Assembly (NCBI GenBank): GCA_033439295.1
Contig: JAVTLE010000005.1
Coordinates: 732,501 to 796,500 of the forward strand
DNA: 64,000 nucleotides
Direction of reading: 5' to 3'
DNA from: Deuterostichococcus epilithicus
Lineage: Eukaryota; Chlorophyta; Trebouxiophyceae; Prasiolales; Stichococcaceae
Of this stretch, positions 59,401 to 64,000 are shown in pieces. The position numbers were made by a program, and so were the translations under genes. Under the pieces are notes generated by a model that ran no database searches, was not told where the DNA came from, and was given only the letters and a program-made list of their open reading frames with translations. Every line of letters starts with the position of its first letter. Positions within the stretch are counted from its first letter, which is position 1.

Positions 59401-60910
59401 AGCAGCAGCAGCCGCAGCTGGAGGCGCCCGCGGCCGTGCTCGTGGACCCCGTCAGCCAGGACGAGGGCAGCGAGGAGACGCCTGAGAGCCAGTCCGTGTG
59501 CTCCGTGGTGCTGCGCCCCGACGGTTGCTCCCTGGCCTCCGGCTGCAACGACCACCTGGTAGGGTTTGTCCGGAGCCCTGGCGCTTGCTCACCTCGGGAG
59601 AGCTTTCGGGAGAGCCGGCTCCGTGGTCGACGGGCTCCCGGGCAGCACCTGCAGCGTCTGCGGCAGTGCCAGGGTGGAGCTGCTTGCTGCCTGCTTTGCC
59701 GCCCCAGAGTTGGCGGCCCTGATGGGTCGATGTGTCGTCGAGGCTTCAGGGCTGCCGCGTCGTCATCCTGCAGCGCCCCAGACTGTTTGCGCAATATACC
59801 CAGAAGGCGCATCCACCATCCGATAGCCGTCTCTGACGAGGCCTTGGAGCCTGTGTGATGCGCTAGAGCCCGAATTTTGCCCCGCACACTGCGCAGGTGC
59901 GGCTGTGGGACATCGAGCGGCGGCGCGTCACGGCGCGGCTGGCGGGGCACGCCGGGTGGGTGTGGTGCCTGGAGCCGCACCCCTCGCAGCCGGACGCCCT
60001 GGTGTCCGCTGCCACCGATGGCACCGTCCGCATGTGGGACCTGCGCACCGGCGGCCAGGTGGCGGCGCTGCCGGTCGGCACGCGCGCCTCGGCCGAACTG
60101 ACAGCGGGTGCGGCGTGTTTCCATTCCAAATGATGCTGACATTAAGAGCTGGCTCGCCGGCAGAGCATGGCAGATTCCGGTCGCTGTTCGGGCAGCTTCT
60201 TGGGCTGCGCCGGGGGCGCTGTGATGAGGATCCGTCACAGCCAGACCCAAGGCTGCCGCAGGCGTACACCAGGCTGTGCAATTGGGCGCCATTTGTGCAT
60301 GTTTGAATCTTGGCTCGCCATTCGCTCAGTCCAGGGGCGGTTGTCGGCGGCGTCGAGGTGTGACAATCGGCCTGCACAGCCTACTCAAGCCCTGCAGGCG
60401 CCAGCCTGTCAATCGTGACCGTGCTCCTCCTTCGGCCCTTGATGCGCCGTCCTTCCGCCGCCGCTCAGGCGCCATCAGCGGCATTGCGGTGCGCCCCGAC
60501 GGGCACGCGCTGGCAACCGGATCCTTCGACACCCTCGTCTCCGTGGTGGACCTGCGCACCTGGCGCCTGATGCAGAGCCTCAAGGTGGGGCCTGCGTGCG
60601 TCCCCCCGCATGTTCAGACTCACGCTCCGCCAACACTCATGCGGGCAGTGACCAGTATCTGCGCATCGGCACCATTGGAGTCGCGAGTGTCGCGTCGATA
60701 GCTGTTGTGGCAGTCCACACGCCGGCCAGCTGCCCAGGCAGCGGTGTTGGGACTCCCGCGACAGGGGCATCGGCAGGAGCATGACGCAGCGCTGCTGCTC
60801 TGCAGGGCCACGGGCACCGGGCGACGCGTGTCGCGGCGACCGACGACGGCATCTTTTCAGCCTCCTTCGACTCGACTCTGCGCCACTGGTCCTTCGATTC
60901 CTTCGAATAA
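56467..60910 (+). CDS. F-box/WD40 repeat protein
   Basis: Probable substrate receptor of an SCF (SKP1-cullin-F-box) ubiquitin ligase. Model exons: 56467-56642, 57174-57285, 57538-57621, 58004-58150, 58244-58537, 58921-59079, 59364-59558, 59897-60107, 60469-60584, 60806-60910; 532 codons plus stop. Residues ~17-60 form an F-box (LTGVMGRLDIDALLAMRSV, then CRLASQPALWR and FFERDFP). The C-terminal half has WD40 blades: HAGAVPGADVRGDVVVTSGFDGS then IRVWRP; LRPDGCSLASGCNDHLVRLWD; LVSAATDGTVRMWDLRTG; LATGSFDTLVSVVDLRTW; and a final GIFSASFDSTLRHWSF. The layout recalls the plant F-box/WD40 family that includes At5g21040, but orthology is not established. Introns at 58538-58920 and 59080-59363 contain open, coding-like sequence, so one or two exons may be missing. 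Confidence 0.82.
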
Positions 60911-61843
60911 TCCCGCTGCCGCTCCGCTCCCACCCGAGCCTGCAAGTGCCGCGCTTCCGGTACTGCCTTAGCGCTGCGACCGCCAAAGGATGCCGGCTGG
61001 CACTGCGCCGGAGGGAACAGCATCAGCCGGCAGCCCACTGTCGGCAAAGTGAGTCGATGATGGGAGGGGCAATGTGCGGCAGCGGAAACTGCCTCGTCGT
61101 GGTGGGGAGGAACAAAACGCAGTATCAGCAAAGACAGCGGTGGCGGCGGTGGCGGGTCCGGCGCGATGCGCGTGGCAGACAGCGAGCGTAGGGCGTTGAC
61201 GCAGTTGGTCTTCTTGGAACCGAAACTCTGAAACCTGGACGGTCACTAGACCTAGATGGGAACCCGCCTAAGAAGCTGGTGGCATCTTTGCGTGCCGTCA
61301 GCGACATTTCCCGTATTGTAGCTGCACCCTTCATCTGAATACACCCACCTACATCTAATGCGTGTACCTAGAGATGCGGTACCTCCATCGGGCCTTTCTG
61401 ATAGAGTTTCGTTGCGTCTCTGAACAATTCTGCTTCGCAATACTCTAGGTAGTACTCCATCACATGGAAGTTAACCTTGAAAAAAGATAGCAACCTATAC
61501 ACGGCCTCGCCTCTCGCATGTCGGTGGCACTAAAACCACTTGGCGGTGGGCCGACATGCTGGGTTTTGCAGAACACTAGCTGCCCCCGCCACCTTCTACC
61601 GCCGCGTGAGCACCGCCATGCTCTCGACATGACTGCGTGGGCACAGAAGCAACAGCGTTACTGATCCACAGCTTCTGAAAACACCTGCTTCTGAAAACAT
61701 GCCACAATTAAAGCATCATTCGAAGATTAAGGAATCCAACCGTGAATTCCTTCGAAAGCGTCAAGCAGCCCTGGTCGCAGCTGGTGCAGCAACCCTGGGC
61801 CCAAGCAGCACTGCCGAACACGACTGGCTTCCTGCTGGATTGG
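60911..61843. other. Convergent intergenic region
   Basis: About 0.93 kb lies between the stop codons of the F-box/WD40 gene (+) and the methyltransferase (-). It is AT-richer toward 61300-61750. A 13-nt repeat (GCTTCTGAAAACA) occurs at 61671 and 61687. No gene was recognised. Confidence 0.6.
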
Positions 61844-64000
61844 TCACTTGGGGCGATGATCATGAAGGTGTGCGCGCCTGGTCTGGGGAAACAGGTCGCA
61901 GGCCTGCACGAAGTCGAGATGATAGGCCGGCGGCTGCGGCGCGGCGACATCGCCGGTCCCCAGCAGCACTGCCAGGTCGCGCGCCTGAAAGATCGCACGA
62001 AGGAGCGTTGATTTGCTGCAGACGTGTACACACATGTTGCCACAGAGATGCGGCGCCTGAAGCTACCAGAGGCGCATCTGGGTGCACTACCGGAAACCCC
62101 TAAACCCCCAGCCTGTACATGGGAACTGCAGCAAGGGCGTGCAGGCTGTCGGGATCGCGCCGCGACGGTTCCGCGGCGGCCAGAGCCTCTTCGAGGGAGA
62201 GCGCACCTGCGTCGCCGGGTTGCAGCTCACATACACGATGCGCCGCGCGCCGCAGCGCGCCAGCCAGGCCAGCAGCTTCTGCGACATGCCCGCGCGCCCG
62301 GGGTCTGCATTAAGAAAAGTCTCAGTCGTGCTGCGGACATCTAGCAGCTTTGGCTCAGCAGAAAAGCCCGGGACGTACAAGAAAAAAGGGCAGGATTCGC
62401 CATGCCATTTAGCATGCACTGCTGATCTGCCCAGAAGGTTGGTGCCCACACCCCGCAGCCTGAAAGGCCAGCAGCACAGCGTCAGGTGCTTGTGCACCTG
62501 CCACGACAACGTCCGGCGGCGGCAGTGCCGCCGTCCCGCAAGTCGCCGGCACGCCGCCGTCCAGGTCCGCCCGCTCGAAGGCCGCGTTGCCGATGCCGTT
62601 CGCTGCCGCGTTGGCCCGTGCGTCGGCCACGGCTGCGGCAGAGACCTCGATTCCGTACACAGCCCGGCAGCGCGTCGCCAGCGCGAGTGCAAAGAAGCCG
62701 GCGCCACAAAAGAGGTCCAGCACCACGTCGGCGCCGTCCGGCCGCAGGTCTGCAGCAACACCGGTGGCAGACTTGCGGGCAAATGGCGACCCTTGCCAAG
62801 GAGCGCACGACCCCGCCCCAGATAGGGAGGGTCGCTATTTGTGGCTCGCAGCAAGCCATGACGGAGGGGAGCCTCAGGCTTGCAGCAGCTGGAATCCTGA
62901 CCTCACCAGGCCATACACAAGGATGTCGATGCTGTCGCCATTCGAGGGGCTGGCTGCACACAAGGGAGGGCGGCAGCGCACCCGCAGCGGCGGTGACCAT
63001 GGCGGTGAGGGTGGCCGCCTGCGCCGTGTTGGTCTGGAAAAAGGATTGTGCCGAGATGTCGAACTGTAAGCCGCCCAGCGCCTGGCTGATGGTCGGCTCC
63101 CCCCACAGCACCTGCGGAGTGGCAACAGGACATGGCATCGTTCCTGCATCCTGGGCCCGGCTTTAGAACGGCTGAGCCGGATGTCAAGTCGCCAGGCAGG
63201 GTGTGCCTCGTCCCTGGCACGTCCACCGGCGCACTGACCCATGCTGACCCAGTGCCGCTGCCGCACAACTGTGCTTGACGGAGCAAAGAAGGTGATGCCC
63301 TGCATGCTGGGTGTCAAAGCCTGAAAGTCTGGCAGGCCGGATGCCGAAGCCAGCCTGACTCGGCTGCACAAGCAGCCGTCGGCGCCCCTCAGGGGCGACC
63401 CGCACGTTTGCGACCCGCTCATGTTCCGGGTGCGCCACACCCACCTCTGTGGCAGGGCCCCTCGGCTGCTCCTTGGCCCGCCCCCGCTGCCGCCGTGCCT
63501 GCCCTGCCGCGTCGCTGCGCACAATGCTGCACACCGACGGGCACTGCTCACGCAGCGCTTCGACGACAGGCGTCAGCATCGAGGCGGCGCCCGGCACCGC
63601 GGCGGTGACGAGGTGCACCATGTGCTGCAGCCCGCCGCCGTCGGGGCAGCTGCCCGCCCGGATGGCCACCCGCTGCAGCAGGCCCGACCCCGCCTGCTTC
63701 GGGCCCCGCCTGCCGAGTCTGCGTGGAGAGGGGAAGTGTCACGGAGGCGGGCGCCGCCAACAGCTTCAGCGCTCTGAGGCTACGATCGAGTGTGGCTTGG
63801 CATGCACCTGCAGATGCAGCCGGGCAGCTCAGGGGAACATGGAGATGCTGACATTTTGCACAACAGGCTGGACCATTACGAGCGCAAGAAGGATGGGCGC
63901 ACGGCTGCAGCTGCGCGCTTGCAATGCCGGCCCGGACAGCATCTAGGATCGCATTGGCGGCGGCGTCCTGCAGCCAGCAGGCGTTGATTGGCAGCACCTG
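61844..64000 (-). CDS. TrmA/RlmD-type RNA uracil-5 methyltransferase, 5' partial
   Basis: SAM-dependent enzyme of the TrmA/RlmCD/Trm2 family, which makes 5-methyluridine in tRNA or rRNA. Visible exons: 64000-63903, 63718-63445, 63111-62982, 62749-62498, 62304-62207, 61984-61844 (331 residues; the 5' end is outside the window). Diagnostic elements in order: DAAANAILDAVRAG, LLQRVAIRAG, ISAQSFFQTNTAQAATL (family FFQ-N motif), SAM-binding VLDLFCGAGFFALALA, DPGRAG, the catalytic-cysteine motif YVSCNP and FPQT near the C-terminus. The usual DPPR is DPGR here, as in many eukaryotic members. The last exon runs past FPQT into a non-family HDHRPK ending, so a further 3' exon may be missed; an AG|GCGCGC just after FPQT could be a GC donor. 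The first upstream exons and any organelle signal cannot be seen. Confidence 0.9.

Noticed and set aside
1-64000. tRNA genes, rRNA, CRISPR arrays, transposons, organelle or bacterial inserts
   Set aside because: By eye I found no cloverleaf, repeat-spacer array, transposase, reverse transcriptase or composition break. A tRNA scan and repeat search would be needed to exclude them.

Overview
The window is nuclear DNA of a GC-rich, very intron-dense green alga. The lineage call rests on plant-like proteins: an ATR kinase ending in WWMPWF, a GTG/GPHR membrane protein, a DASH cryptochrome, and plant-type cytosolic TyrRS and succinate/fumarate carrier. A trebouxiophyte is my best guess, but the sequence alone does not settle it. 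Introns are short, with donors mostly GTGCG or GTGAG and acceptors mostly TGCAG. Gene models were built by hand by chaining exons with matching splice phase. Every model closes to a whole number of codons, except where the window edge cuts it.

Layout, left to right: an unidentified Gln/Ala/Gly-rich protein (+, 5' end outside the window); CRY-DASH (-); GPHR/GTG (+), whose 3.9-kb intron 8 holds a complete SNM1/Artemis-type nuclease gene on the opposite strand; a START-like protein (-); a mitochondrial succinate/fumarate carrier (+); an unidentified putative nuclear regulator (+); cytosolic TyrRS (-); a complete 52-exon ATR checkpoint kinase spanning 21 kb (+); an F-box/WD40 protein (+); and a TrmA/RlmD-type uracil-5 methyltransferase (-, 5' end outside the window). 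Neighbours are mostly head-to-head or tail-to-tail.

Three genes belong to genome maintenance or light responses (CRY-DASH, SNM1-type nuclease, ATR). Two act on tRNA or rRNA (TyrRS, TrmA-like). There is no operon logic and I saw no mobile element, CRISPR array or RNA gene.

The most unusual signals are structural. First, a DNA-repair nuclease gene is nested antisense inside a GPHR intron. Second, a recurrent class of degenerate tandem duplications, offset roughly 80-130 nt (one about 200), copies an exon end together with its splice junction into the adjoining intron in GPHR, TyrRS and ATR. Third, several introns appear to use GC-AG splice sites.
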